Below, one piece after another: positions 23,385 to 32,337 of a stretch of 51,188 nt of DNA. Each line of letters starts with the position of its first letter. The stretch's first letter is position 1. The position numbers and the translations under genes are program-made. A model generated the notes under the pieces. That model had not been told where the DNA came from. It saw only the letters and a program-made list of their open reading frames with translations, and ran no database searches. Source of the DNA: UMGS172 sp045651745 (GTDB taxonomy: Bacteria; Bacillota; Clostridia; Oscillospirales; Acutalibacteraceae); contig JAZRSW010000067.1 of the NCBI GenBank assembly GCA_045651745.1, forward strand, positions 1 through 51,188, read 5' to 3'.

Positions 23385-26015
23385 TTATTTAAGCATTGAT
23401 TTTACGGTATCTTCTGCCGAAGCCAAAGCCTCTGAAATTTTAGAAACGTCTTTGGCACCTGCCATTGCAAAGTCAGGGCGTCCGCCACCTTTACCGCCTG
23501 CAACCGCCGCTACTGCCGATACAACCTTGCCTGACATAACACCGGCATCAATCGCCGATTTTCCTGCAGTAACCGCAAAGGTTACCGATTCACCGTTTTT
23601 ATCGGCAAATACTGCAACAGCCTCGGGCATTTTATCACGAATTTTATCAGCCATACTGCGCAATGTATCACTGCCAACAGCCTCAAATTCGGCGGTTATA
23701 AGTTTAACCGAGCCCAAGTCTTTAGCCGAAGCCAAGAGTTCATCAACTCTGAAACCTGCGAGTTTGGAATTCAACTTTTCAATCTCGCGATAAGATGCTT
23801 TAAGTTCAGCCGAAATCTGCTCGCACTTTTGTGCCAATTCGGCAGGATTATTAAGTTTTAATGCGCCTGCAGCACTGTTAATTTCGGTTTGGTATTTTTG
23901 TAAAAGTTCTAATACTCCACTTCCGGTTACAGCCTCAATACGTCTTACGCCCGAAGCAACCGACGATTCTGAAACAATCTTAAAAGCGCCGATAACTGCG
24001 GTGTTTTTGACATGTGTACCACCGCAAAGTTCAACCGAAAATCCAGGAACATTTACAACGCGAACAACATCACCATATTTTTCGCCGAACAAAGCCATAG
24101 CGCCCATTGCTTTTGCCTCGTCAATCGGCATTTCGCGATTATCAACATCTAAAGCATCTAAAATAACGCCGTTAACCAAAGCCTCAACTTGCTTAATTTC
24201 ATCCAAAGTTAAAGCCGAAAAATGTGTAAAGTCAAAACGTACTGCAGACTCATTTACCAACTGGCCGGCCTGCTCAACGTGAGTGCCTAAAACCTTGCGC
24301 AAACCAGCTTGCAAAAGGTGGGCAGCAGTGTGGTTACGGCGAATTGCCTGCTTACGCTTGCCGTCAAACGCTACATTAACAGTATTTCCAACCGAAACCT
24401 CACCATTCTGGACGGTGCAGTAATGAATAAAAATACCGCTTGCGTTTTTCTTAACGTTATCAACTGTAATAGTAAATCCGTCACCCGAAATTGCGCCTTC
24501 GTCACCGACCTGACCGCCACTTTCAGCGTAACAAACGGTTTTATCAAGCACGATTACACAGTTTTCACCGCTCACTGCAGTTGATTTAGCCTCGCCGTCG
24601 ACAACGATGCTTAATACTTTTGCGGAACATTCGGATTCGGTATAACCCAAAAATTCAGTAGCACCAATTCCGTCAAAACCGATTTCGGAACTCTTCCAGG
24701 ACTCGCCTGCAGACTTACTTCTTGCGTCACGAGCGCGTTGCTTTTGCTCGTCCATCAAACGCTTGAACTCGTCCTCGTCAACAGTCCAACCTTTTTCTTC
24801 CAAAATATCTTTGGTAAGGTCAATCGGGAAACCGTAGGTATCATTAAGTTTAAATGCATCAGCACCGGACAAAACTTTGCCGTCACCCGAGGAAGTAATA
24901 TCTTCAAGCATTTTAAGACCTAAATCGATAGTTTTGCCAAAGTTTTCTTCCTCAACCGACATAATTTTCTTAATATAATCTGCTTTTTCAAGCACTTCGG
25001 GATATGCACCCTTGTTTTCTGCAATAACCTTATCACAAATATCGCAAAGGAACATTTTATTAATGCCTAAAAGCTTGCCGTGACGTGCGGCACGGCGTAA
25101 AAGACGGCGAAGAACATAGCCTCTACCCTCGTTTGAAGGTAAAACACCATCACAAATCATAAATGTTGCGCCACGAACGTGGTCGGTAACAACGCGGATA
25201 GATACGTCCTTTTTAGCGTCCTTGCCATACTCAACACCGGCAATTTTGCAGACCTCATTCAAAATGCTACGAACAGTATCAACCTCAAAAAGATTATCTA
25301 CGCCCTGCAAAACACAAGCTAAACGCTCAAGTCCCATACCGGTATCGATATTCTTTTGCTTTAACTCAGTATAGTTGCCGTTGCCGTCGTTATTAAACTG
25401 TGAAAAAACGTTATTCCAAATTTCCATATAACGGTCACAGTCACAACCGGGCTTGCAATCGGGCGAACCACAACCGTATTTCTCACCACGGTCAAAGTAA
25501 ATTTCGGAACAAGGACCGCAAGGACCTGAACCATGCTCCCAAAAGTTATCAGCCTTGCCCAATCGAACAATATGTTCCTCGGGGACGCCGATTTTGTCTT
25601 TCCAAATAGCATAGGCCTCATCGTCGTTTTCATAAATACTCGGCCAAAGCAGGTTTTCAGGAATTTCAAGAGTTTTAGTCAAAAATTCCCAAGCCCATTC
25701 GATAGCCTCGTCCTTAAAATAATCACCAAACGAGAAGTTGCCGAGCATTTCAAAATATGTGCCGTGACGTGCAGTATGACCAACACGCTCCAAGTCAGGA
25801 GTGCGGATACATTTTTGACAAGTTGTTACTCGGTTGCGAGGAGGAATAACCTCACCGGTAAAGAACTTCTTCATCGGCGCCATTCCCGAATTTATAAGAA
25901 GCAAAGATTTATCGTTATCCGGCACCAAAGAAAACCTGCCGAGACGAAGATGACCTTTGCTTACAAAAAACGAAAGGTATTTCTCTCTTAAAGTGTTAAG
26001 TGACATCCATTCCAT
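23385..26015 (-). CDS. alaS: Alanyl-tRNA synthetase
   Basis: 876-residue class II synthetase that charges tRNA-Ala and edits mischarged Ser/Gly. The aminoacylation domain starts MEWMSLNTLREKYLSFF. The ATG at 26015 is chosen over one at 26036 because GGAG precedes it and the family normally starts here. The editing domain has NHTAAHLLQAGLRKVLG and the zinc motif CGGTHVKNTA. The C-terminal DHHA1-like region ends with GGKGGGRPDFAMAGA. All parts are complete. The promoter at 26067-26095 is a perfect consensus, and I see no T-box in the short leader. Confidence 0.97.
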   Translation of the reverse strand: MEWMSLNTLREKYLSFFVSKGHLRLGRFSLVPDNDKSLLLINSGMAPMKKFFTGEVIPPRNRVTTCQKCIRTPDLERVGHTARHGTYFEMLGNFSFGDYFKDEAIEWAWEFLTKTLEIPENLLWPSIYENDDEAYAIWKDKIGVPEEHIVRLGKADNFWEHGSGPCGPCSEIYFDRGEKYGCGSPDCKPGCDCDRYMEIWNNVFSQFNNDGNGNYTELKQKNIDTGMGLERLACVLQGVDNLFEVDTVRSILNEVCKIAGVEYGKDAKKDVSIRVVTDHVRGATFMICDGVLPSNEGRGYVLRRLLRRAARHGKLLGINKMFLCDICDKVIAENKGAYPEVLEKADYIKKIMSVEEENFGKTIDLGLKMLEDITSSGDGKVLSGADAFKLNDTYGFPIDLTKDILEEKGWTVDEDEFKRLMDEQKQRARDARSKSAGESWKSSEIGFDGIGATEFLGYTESECSAKVLSIVVDGEAKSTAVSGENCVIVLDKTVCYAESGGQVGDEGAISGDGFTITVDNVKKNASGIFIHYCTVQNGEVSVGNTVNVAFDGKRKQAIRRNHTAAHLLQAGLRKVLGTHVEQAGQLVNESAVRFDFTHFSALTLDEIKQVEALVNGVILDALDVDNREMPIDEAKAMGAMALFGEKYGDVVRVVNVPGFSVELCGGTHVKNTAVIGAFKIVSESSVASGVRRIEAVTGSGVLELLQKYQTEINSAAGALKLNNPAELAQKCEQISAELKASYREIEKLNSKLAGFRVDELLASAKDLGSVKLITAEFEAVGSDTLRSMADKIRDKMPEAVAVFADKNGESVTFAVTAGKSAIDAGVMSGKVVSAVAAVAGGKGGGRPDFAMAGAKDVSKISEALASAEDTVKSMLK

Positions 26016-26030
26016 AAGTTTTCTCCAATC

Positions 26031-26046
26031 CGTCACCCTTGTGACG
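26031..26046 (-). promoter_or_regulatory. Hairpin just before the alaS ribosome site
   Basis: A perfect 6-bp stem CGTCAC/GTGACG with a 4-base loop lies 5 bases upstream of the GGAG. The leader is only about 40 nt, so this hairpin is most of it. It could stabilise the mRNA or act as a protein site. Confidence 0.4.
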
Positions 26047-26066
26047 TGAAAATTTCATACGTAAAC

Positions 26067-26095
26067 ATTATAATGCCAATTGAATATTTTGTCAA
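26067..26095 (-). promoter_or_regulatory. Consensus sigma-A promoter of alaS
   Basis: Minus strand TTGACA (26090-26095), exactly 17 bp, TATAAT (26067-26072): a perfect match at both boxes. Confidence 0.92.
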
Positions 26096-26117
26096 TCAAA
26101 TAAAGCATTAATATTGC

Positions 26118-26154
26118 AAAATAAAACCGCCGCCCCATTCTATGTGGGACGGCG
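26118..26154 (-). terminator. Terminator of the InlB-repeat surface protein gene
   Basis: Minus strand stem CGCCGTCCC / GGGGCGGCG with a 9-base loop, followed by GTTTTATTTT, about 20 bases past the stop codon. Confidence 0.8.
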
Positions 26155-26173
26155 AATATGAAAGGTAAGACAA

Positions 26174-29100
26174 TTATTTAGAGAAAACCTTTTTACCGGT
26201 AACAAGGAGAGCACCGGCGCAGAGAACTACAAGTGCCAAGATAACAATCGGGTTGACAGAAGCGTCACCGGTGTTAGCAGAACCTGTGTATCCCTTAAGA
26301 GTTACGGAAATGTCATCAATGTACATGTCATTTCCTGCGGAAGAAGAAATACCGATAAACTTACTGTCAGCAGTAAATGTATAAGTAATCTTGTTCCATT
26401 CGCCTTCCTTGAGGTCGGCAATGCTTGCAACCGGAACAGAAGCAGAAGGTGTGTTGATACCGATATATGAGCTCATACTCATCATATAGATAGTACCAGC
26501 TGCATCACCGATTGAAGTCGGCTTAACGTACATTTCAAGAGTGTAAGTTTCTCCAACTGTGAGTTCGAGTTCGTTACTTCTTGTAGTTGTGAAGCCCTTT
26601 ACACCAGCGGTGTTACCCTTACGGAAGAGTGAAGTTTCGCCGCTGCGGACATTTGACTTATCATATCCTGCGGTCTTGCTGTTGTAAATGCTGTAAGCAC
26701 CGGAAATAGCCTGACCCTTAATAGCATTCGGGAAATCTTCAAAACTTTCTGCGTACTTACCAAGCTGCCACTTTGCAACCAAGTTAACAGTTTCGGTACC
26801 GTAAACAGTTTCAGTAAACTTCTGGGTTAATGCGCTATCGAGATACCAACCAACAAACTTGTAACCGGGTTTAGACGGAGTCGGCAAGCTAATCTTAGAA
26901 CCGGGCTGACCGGAAATCGGATTGAGCGGCTTACCACCGTTGGTATCAAAGATAATTGCAGAACCGTAAATATTCATAGTGTTGAAATCAGAAGTGATAA
27001 CAATATCATCAACTAATACGTGACCGTGGTTAGCAATACCGAGCGAAAGGTAATTTGCAGTACTACTCATCGGCTTTGCAGTAAAGGTAAACGAAGCAGT
27101 CTGCCAATTATCGGGGTCAACCTTATCCAACACGACTGTCGGTGCCGAACCTGTTTTCTGTTCTACACGGTCTCCAAAACCGTTTTGCTTAACGTGAGTG
27201 ACGGAACCAACGGTAACAGTGCCCTCAAGGAGCTTATACTTAAAGGTTACGGTGTACTCGTTATCAGCGATAACTGTGTAATGAGTTCCAAACTTATTAA
27301 GGTAAGTACAGTAGAATGTAGTGGTATTGCTGGTATTAGAGGTAGCCCAGCCAACGTGCCAGTCAAGATAATTGTTACCTGTTACAGGGTCAGTAACGAA
27401 TTTAGCACGAGCAGAAGGACCAGTTCTATCAAAATCTTCAAAGTCAACTATAAAGTTGCCCTTGCCCCACTTTGCATACATGTCACATGTTTTATCAGGA
27501 GCAACGTTCGGGTCAACAGGCTTTGTAAAGCCGGTATCATAATACCAACCCTTGAATTCCTGACCTGCCATTGCGGGGTCTTCAGTCGGGAAACCGATGA
27601 TTTTCTGACCGGGATATGCAACCAACTGACCATACTTTTCATCATATTCAGGGATGTTGGTATGAACAGTAATTCCTACAACGCCGGGTGCAAGTTCCCA
27701 ATTTGCATAAACATTAGTAATGAAACCGGGAACGATTGTATTTGCGTTAAAGTCTACGGTGCCGACGGTAGTATCATACTTCCAGCCCTTAAAGACATAG
27801 CCATACTTGGTAGGTTGAGGTAATGCACCTACGGGTTCACCAGACGGAGTGATAAGAGTATCACAAGCAGTGCCACCCTTGGAATCAAACACAATCATAC
27901 CATCGCCGGTATTGTTAGAGTTAGTCTGAATAACGATATCGTCAAACTCAATAACAGAAGCGGTCAACTTGTTTAAATCGGGGTCTTTTTCGGGAACATT
28001 AGTAGTGTTGAATACATATAAACCGAGAGATGTGTAGCTTTCCTTACCACTTAAGTTAGTACCAAAGGTGTAAGTAACCTCGGTCCATTCCTTTTCATCA
28101 ATCTCTACATAATTATTGTTATTGTTATTCTCACAGAACTTTTTCAGTTCTACGAGTTTCTCAAACTTCAAACCTGTGCTTGCGGTTGTGGGTTCTACCA
28201 AAACAAGACCGATAGTAGTCGGGGTTTCAGCATGAGCAACTCTATATTTAAAGGTAATTGTATAAATAGCACGGTCTTCAAGTTTGAACTGATTTACTCC
28301 ATCATTCACGGTGAAGTAAATGTATGCGTCCTTCTTATTAAAGTGGCTTACACGGAAGAATGTGTTGCCTGCTTCAGTAATAAGTTCGCCACGGTTAACA
28401 TATCCGTTACCGCTAGACTTATCATACTTATTAGCGTCAGCTACGCTCCACTTGAAGTCATCTTCGAAGTCCATTTCAAAATCAGGAGCTGCGATAGACT
28501 TTGCATAAGGACCAACGGAGAAGTTGTCGATAAGGATAGTGCCGTTGGAATCCTCACCATAAACAGCCATTACAAGGTTTTTTAATGCATTAACATCGAT
28601 AGAACTTGAGGTATCTAAAACGAAGTTAGCAACAACTTCTTTAGCAGTGGTTGTATTCTCAAGAGCAACTTCCCAACCAAGCTCACCGCCTGCGGCGCCG
28701 TTACCAATGTTAGCATTAGCTGCTAATTTAAAGTAAACCTTAGCGCCCTTAGAACCGATACCGCTTGCAGTATAGTTGAACTTAACAGTGTAAACTTGAC
28801 CCTTATTGATAGAGTAACCTCCGTTTGCACCAATAGCACCGCGTACAGCATAGTTATCTACAACTGTGCCACCGATAGGTGCAGAAAGAACATGGTTATC
28901 AGTGTTTGCAGGGTCAACAACAATCTTAAATCCATTATCTGCAGGGAATTTGTTGTTGGGGTCGAATGCCATTTTGTCGCCATTTTCAAAAGTATCTACA
29001 ACCTTATCATATTTAGCATAAAGCTTCATAGATGCTGCAGGTGCATACTCAACCTTGCTAGTCAAGGTTTCATCGTACCAACCACTAAAGTTGGGGTCAG

Positions 29101-30019
29101 AAATGGTCGGCAACTTAGACATTTCAACCAAGGTCTGTTTGGTTTCAACGCCGTTGTCAACTAATGTGATTTCACTAATACCGGGATTTTCGGTAAGCAC
29201 AAAATCGTCGAAAAGCACTGAACCGGTACCATCTCTATACATTGCAAACATTAGGTATTCGCGACCATCATCAAGTTGCTCAGCAGTAGGAGTAAATTCG
29301 AGAGTGACATATTCCCACTTTTCCTTGGTTACATTGATTTTCTTGCCAAGAATCTGATTTCTTGCAGCTTCCTTAATTGCTTTATGCTCGGCGCTGGAAC
29401 CTAAACCATAATTAGAAAAAATACCGCCAACATATTCTTTTTTGCTAGCAATAATTCTAATTTCAGGACCTACTCCGGTAGAAACATTTTCACCGTAAAC
29501 CTTAAAAGTGAGAGTGTATTTGGTGTTTGCTTTTAACTTATAACCCTCTGTGTTTACGCCATCATAAATAGGTGCACCAAAGTTAACGGCACCGGTAATA
29601 TATCTGTATCTTGCAGCTTTACCGTCACCCAACGGATCAGAGATGCCGAAATCAAAAGTAGTGTTAGCGTTCTGCTTAGTTTTATTGTTGGGGTCATAAT
29701 AAAAATCATTTGTCTCGAATGACAAGAAGTAGGAAGAATACTTTGCATAAAGCATAGTAACCTCTCCTGCACTTGTCTGCTTCTTTGTGAAGGTGTTGTC
29801 ATACCAACCTTCGAATGTTGCACCCTTATACAAACCGGGGTCAGGGAGTGCAGCTCCATCGGCAAGTGTTGTTTCTTTGTATTTAACGCCATTGACATAG
29901 AATGTATACGTCTTATCAGCAGCACTTGAAGTGCTTACCAAACCGACTATACAAACCGACATCAACATAGCGATAACACAAATAACACTTAAAACCTTTT
30001 TGAAAGCACGTGTCTTCAT
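26174..30019 (-). CDS. Large surface protein with InlB-type repeats and CBM-like beta-sandwiches
   Basis: 1281 residues. Signal peptide 1-33 (cut near SSAA-D). Listeria-Bacteroides (InlB B) repeats, each with an F-x-GWY/K and L-Y-AKY/W core, lie at about 35-95, 285-340, 710-780, 780-860 and 1030-1100. Between them are four or five beta-sandwich units of 150-190 residues. These repeat the pattern NTKYTLTFK...W..VTLEFT...VLFDDFVLT, similar to CBM4/9-type carbohydrate-binding folds. The C-terminus has SANTGDASV, a hydrophobic helix and a basic tail (GKKVFSK), which looks like a sortase signal with a non-LPxTG motif. No catalytic domain is visible. It likely binds glycans at the cell surface. It follows the ABC cluster but has its own leader and promoter. 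Confidence 0.9.
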   Translation of the reverse strand: MKTRAFKKVLSVICVIAMLMSVCIVGLVSTSSAADKTYTFYVNGVKYKETTLADGAALPDPGLYKGATFEGWYDNTFTKKQTSAGEVTMLYAKYSSYFLSFETNDFYYDPNNKTKQNANTTFDFGISDPLGDGKAARYRYITGAVNFGAPIYDGVNTEGYKLKANTKYTLTFKVYGENVSTGVGPEIRIIASKKEYVGGIFSNYGLGSSAEHKAIKEAARNQILGKKINVTKEKWEYVTLEFTPTAEQLDDGREYLMFAMYRDGTGSVLFDDFVLTENPGISEITLVDNGVETKQTLVEMSKLPTISDPNFSGWYDETLTSKVEYAPAASMKLYAKYDKVVDTFENGDKMAFDPNNKFPADNGFKIVVDPANTDNHVLSAPIGGTVVDNYAVRGAIGANGGYSINKGQVYTVKFNYTASGIGSKGAKVYFKLAANANIGNGAAGGELGWEVALENTTTAKEVVANFVLDTSSSIDVNALKNLVMAVYGEDSNGTILIDNFSVGPYAKSIAAPDFEMDFEDDFKWSVADANKYDKSSGNGYVNRGELITEAGNTFFRVSHFNKKDAYIYFTVNDGVNQFKLEDRAIYTITFKYRVAHAETPTTIGLVLVEPTTASTGLKFEKLVELKKFCENNNNNNYVEIDEKEWTEVTYTFGTNLSGKESYTSLGLYVFNTTNVPEKDPDLNKLTASVIEFDDIVIQTNSNNTGDGMIVFDSKGGTACDTLITPSGEPVGALPQPTKYGYVFKGWKYDTTVGTVDFNANTIVPGFITNVYANWELAPGVVGITVHTNIPEYDEKYGQLVAYPGQKIIGFPTEDPAMAGQEFKGWYYDTGFTKPVDPNVAPDKTCDMYAKWGKGNFIVDFEDFDRTGPSARAKFVTDPVTGNNYLDWHVGWATSNTSNTTTFYCTYLNKFGTHYTVIADNEYTVTFKYKLLEGTVTVGSVTHVKQNGFGDRVEQKTGSAPTVVLDKVDPDNWQTASFTFTAKPMSSTANYLSLGIANHGHVLVDDIVITSDFNTMNIYGSAIIFDTNGGKPLNPISGQPGSKISLPTPSKPGYKFVGWYLDSALTQKFTETVYGTETVNLVAKWQLGKYAESFEDFPNAIKGQAISGAYSIYNSKTAGYDKSNVRSGETSLFRKGNTAGVKGFTTTRSNELELTVGETYTLEMYVKPTSIGDAAGTIYMMSMSSYIGINTPSASVPVASIADLKEGEWNKITYTFTADSKFIGISSSAGNDMYIDDISVTLKGYTGSANTGDASVNPIVILALVVLCAGALLVTGKKVFSK

Positions 30020-30190
30020 TGTCTTACCTCTTTCTACATTGATTAAATTTTTTTATCGGCACTCGATAAACCGCGAACCGTTAAAAACTAATATATCTAC
30101 CCCCGCTTTTAGGGGGTAAAATCGAAATTAAATATGTATTATAAAATAACATTGCGACCACGAACCGACACTTATCCCGTAAAGATAAGT
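30020..30190 (-). promoter_or_regulatory. Structured 5' leader of the surface protein gene
   Basis: Three hairpins lie between the promoter and the ATG: TTTATCG/CGATAAA (30052-30070), TACCCCC/GGGGGTA (30098-30118) and ACTTATC/GATAAGT (30170-30190). The minus-strand phrase CGGTTCG-Y-GGT occurs twice (near 30072-30082 and 30155-30165). AGAGGT precedes the ATG. It matches no riboswitch class I can recall. Confidence 0.5.
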
Positions 30191-30235
30191 CCCATCCGAA
30201 GTCATTTAAAGCCAATTATACTAATACCTATCATT

Positions 30236-30264
30236 ATAATATCAAACTTTCAAGCTATTTTCAA
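30236..30264 (-). promoter_or_regulatory. Probable promoter of the surface protein gene
   Basis: Minus strand TTGAAA (30259-30264), 17 bp, TATTAT (30236-30241). A second possible -10, TATAAT, lies about 20 bases further downstream with a 19-bp spacing from a TTGATA. The leader would be over 200 nt either way. Confidence 0.5.
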
Positions 30265-30301
30265 CATATTTTTTCGTATTTTAATAAATTTTTTATATTT
30301 T

Positions 30302-30337
30302 CTGTTATGCTGCCACAAAAAACAGTGACAGCATAAC
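30302..30337 (-). terminator. Hairpin after the ABC cluster
   Basis: A 10-bp stem TGTTATGCTG/CAGCATAACA, extended by CAC/GTG, lies about 25 bases past the last permease stop codon. The flank is AT-rich without a clean U-run, so termination may be partial and allow read-through to the surface protein gene. Confidence 0.55.
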
Positions 30338-30360
30338 AAATTATGGCTAAAAAACTGAGC

Positions 30361-31368
30361 TTAACCTGTGATACCGACACGGTCGATACTCTTAACAAAC
30401 TTTTTCTGAAGTACCAAGTAAACAATAAGTATCGGGATGATGAACATCAAACAACCTGCCATCATAATCGCAATTCTCATCGGGTCAGTACTTGAAAGTC
30501 TCAATGTTCCGATTGCTTCAGCAGTTGTTATGTTGCTGAGTTTTACTGCCAACGGCCAACTATTGAAATAAAGGTACATTGATGACAATGAATAGTCATT
30601 CCAATGCCAAATAAGTGAGAACACAGTTACGGTTGTAATAACAACACCCGACGACGGAAGTGCTATTCTGATATAGGTCTTTAATGGACCTGCACCGTCA
30701 ATCCAAGCTGCTTCTTCAAGCTCTTTCGGCAAACCTTTAAAGAATTGGATGTAAATATAAATGATAATACCCGAACGAATACCTACACCCAACAAAGCGG
30801 GTACATAGAATGTCCAAACCGAGTTGAGAACGTTAGGTCTGATATCAATTCCGGTTAAAGTATCAATCAAACCGAACAAACCTAAAAAGTCGAGCTTCGA
30901 ATAGTTCATAAATATCGGAAGCATCATCATTTGTGACGGAACGAGGATAAGCAAGAACATAAAGAATGTTAATACTTTTTTCTCTTTGAACTCAAAACGA
31001 GCCAATCCGTAAGCAACAAGGGAACAACTGATAATCTGAATACCTGCGGCAATCATTTCGTAAATCAAAGTATTTAAGAATGATTTACCGTAAGTCATTA
31101 TCTTCCAAGCATACTTAAAGTTCTCCATTGTTACTTCAGAAGTTATCCATATAACCGATGGGTCATAAAACGAATCTTTTACTCTGAAAGCACAACTGAA
31201 CATATAAAGCAACGGATAAAGAATGATATAACCGATTGCGATAAGTATGACATATCTTAAAAGTGAAGAGAAAACGCCATTTGCTTTAAGAATTGCTTTG
31301 TAACGAGCTTCTTTTGTTCCATTTTTGAATTTCAGGAAAGTATCTTTTACATTTTCAATAACTTGCAT
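30361..31368 (-). CDS. Carbohydrate ABC permease, MalG type (pair B)
   Basis: 335-residue inner membrane permease with six predicted helices. The ATPase-contact EAA loop is EEAAWIDGAGPLKTYIRIAL, typical of the MalG/CUT1 class. It begins at the stop of its MalF partner (shared base at 31368), so the two are translationally coupled. It is the last gene of the cluster. It belongs to the second permease pair, separated from the first by the DUF5696-like and YIP1-type genes. No ATP-binding subunit is encoded nearby, so a shared MsmK-type ATPase is the likely partner. Confidence 0.92.
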   Translation of the reverse strand: MQVIENVKDTFLKFKNGTKEARYKAILKANGVFSSLLRYVILIAIGYIILYPLLYMFSCAFRVKDSFYDPSVIWITSEVTMENFKYAWKIMTYGKSFLNTLIYEMIAAGIQIISCSLVAYGLARFEFKEKKVLTFFMFLLILVPSQMMMLPIFMNYSKLDFLGLFGLIDTLTGIDIRPNVLNSVWTFYVPALLGVGIRSGIIIYIYIQFFKGLPKELEEAAWIDGAGPLKTYIRIALPSSGVVITTVTVFSLIWHWNDYSLSSMYLYFNSWPLAVKLSNITTAEAIGTLRLSSTDPMRIAIMMAGCLMFIIPILIVYLVLQKKFVKSIDRVGITG

Positions 31369-32333
31369 CAGCTTCTACCTCCTGTATCCCAACGTTTCAA
31401 GAATGTTACATTAAACAAGAACATAAGTATGCCCATAAATGCTCCGACAATCATAAAGTAGAACCAAAGCATTGCAGAAGCAGGGCCGTAACTTGTTGCA
31501 GCACCCATCATAAGAGTATATGCCTGCGACATGACAGGATTGGTCTTAGCAGTTACAAGTTCAACAATTGTGAAGATAACAACCAACACTAATGTGCGCG
31601 AGAGCATCGGCAATGTAATAAACCAGAACTCTTCCCACTTAGTTGCACCCTCAACCTTTGAAACTTCATACAAAGAGTCAGCAATAGACTGCATACCTGA
31701 AATAAACAAAACAATTTGAATACCGCAGTTCCAAATCAAATTGAAAATGTCATTTAGCAAATCAGTGAAAAACTCACCAACTTTTGTAGGAAGCGAAAGC
31801 CACGACATAATATCCTCAACGCTGAGCATATTTGAGACAAACGTGTCCGAAACACCGGACGAAGAAAGTTCACTTGATGTTGTTTTAAACAAGAGTTCGA
31901 TAACAACACCCGAAGCGATAATAACCGGCAAGAAGTACAATCCTCTGAAGAAAAGTCTTCCGCGGAACTTTTGGTTAAGCAACAAAGCCAAAATAAGACT
32001 TACAATTACGATAACCACAAGCTCACCCGGCATTGCTAAAAACGATTCTGAAACGTTTTTCATATACGTCGGGTTTTCTCTTAAAATAATTCTATAATTT
32101 TTAAGACCAGAGTATACAAACTTATACTCGCCACCCATAAAACTAACATCACAGAATGCGTAATAGAACGACTGGAAAAGCGGCATTACGAAGAACAAAA
32201 TCAAACCGATTTCCCAATGCAAACAGAATAGTCTTCCGTATGTACTCTTTAAAGACTCAATACCTCTGTGTTTTTTAATCTTTTTAGGATTAAACTGAGG
32301 CGTTTCAACAGTTTTTATTTCATCTTGTGTCAT
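31368..32333 (-). CDS. Carbohydrate ABC permease, MalF type (pair B)
   Basis: 321-residue permease. The ATG at 32333 is preferred over an upstream frame start because AAGGAGG precedes it; it lies 4 bases beyond the previous stop codon. The EAA loop is EVSKVEGATKWEEFWFITLP, with the usual Glu-Ala-Ala weakly kept. Between the third and fourth helices lies an extra stretch of about 50 residues (SSELSSSGVSDTFVSNMLSV onwards). This is outside the usual MalF length and may form an external contact for the binding protein or the DUF5696-like lipoprotein. Confidence 0.9.
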   Translation of the reverse strand: MTQDEIKTVETPQFNPKKIKKHRGIESLKSTYGRLFCLHWEIGLILFFVMPLFQSFYYAFCDVSFMGGEYKFVYSGLKNYRIILRENPTYMKNVSESFLAMPGELVVIVIVSLILALLLNQKFRGRLFFRGLYFLPVIIASGVVIELLFKTTSSELSSSGVSDTFVSNMLSVEDIMSWLSLPTKVGEFFTDLLNDIFNLIWNCGIQIVLFISGMQSIADSLYEVSKVEGATKWEEFWFITLPMLSRTLVLVVIFTIVELVTAKTNPVMSQAYTLMMGAATSYGPASAMLWFYFMIVGAFMGILMFLFNVTFLKRWDTGGRS

Positions 32334-32337
32334 TGAA

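Noticed and set aside
26015..26095. A T-box regulating alaS
   Set aside because: The leader is only about 40 nt, too short, and lacks the T-box sequence.
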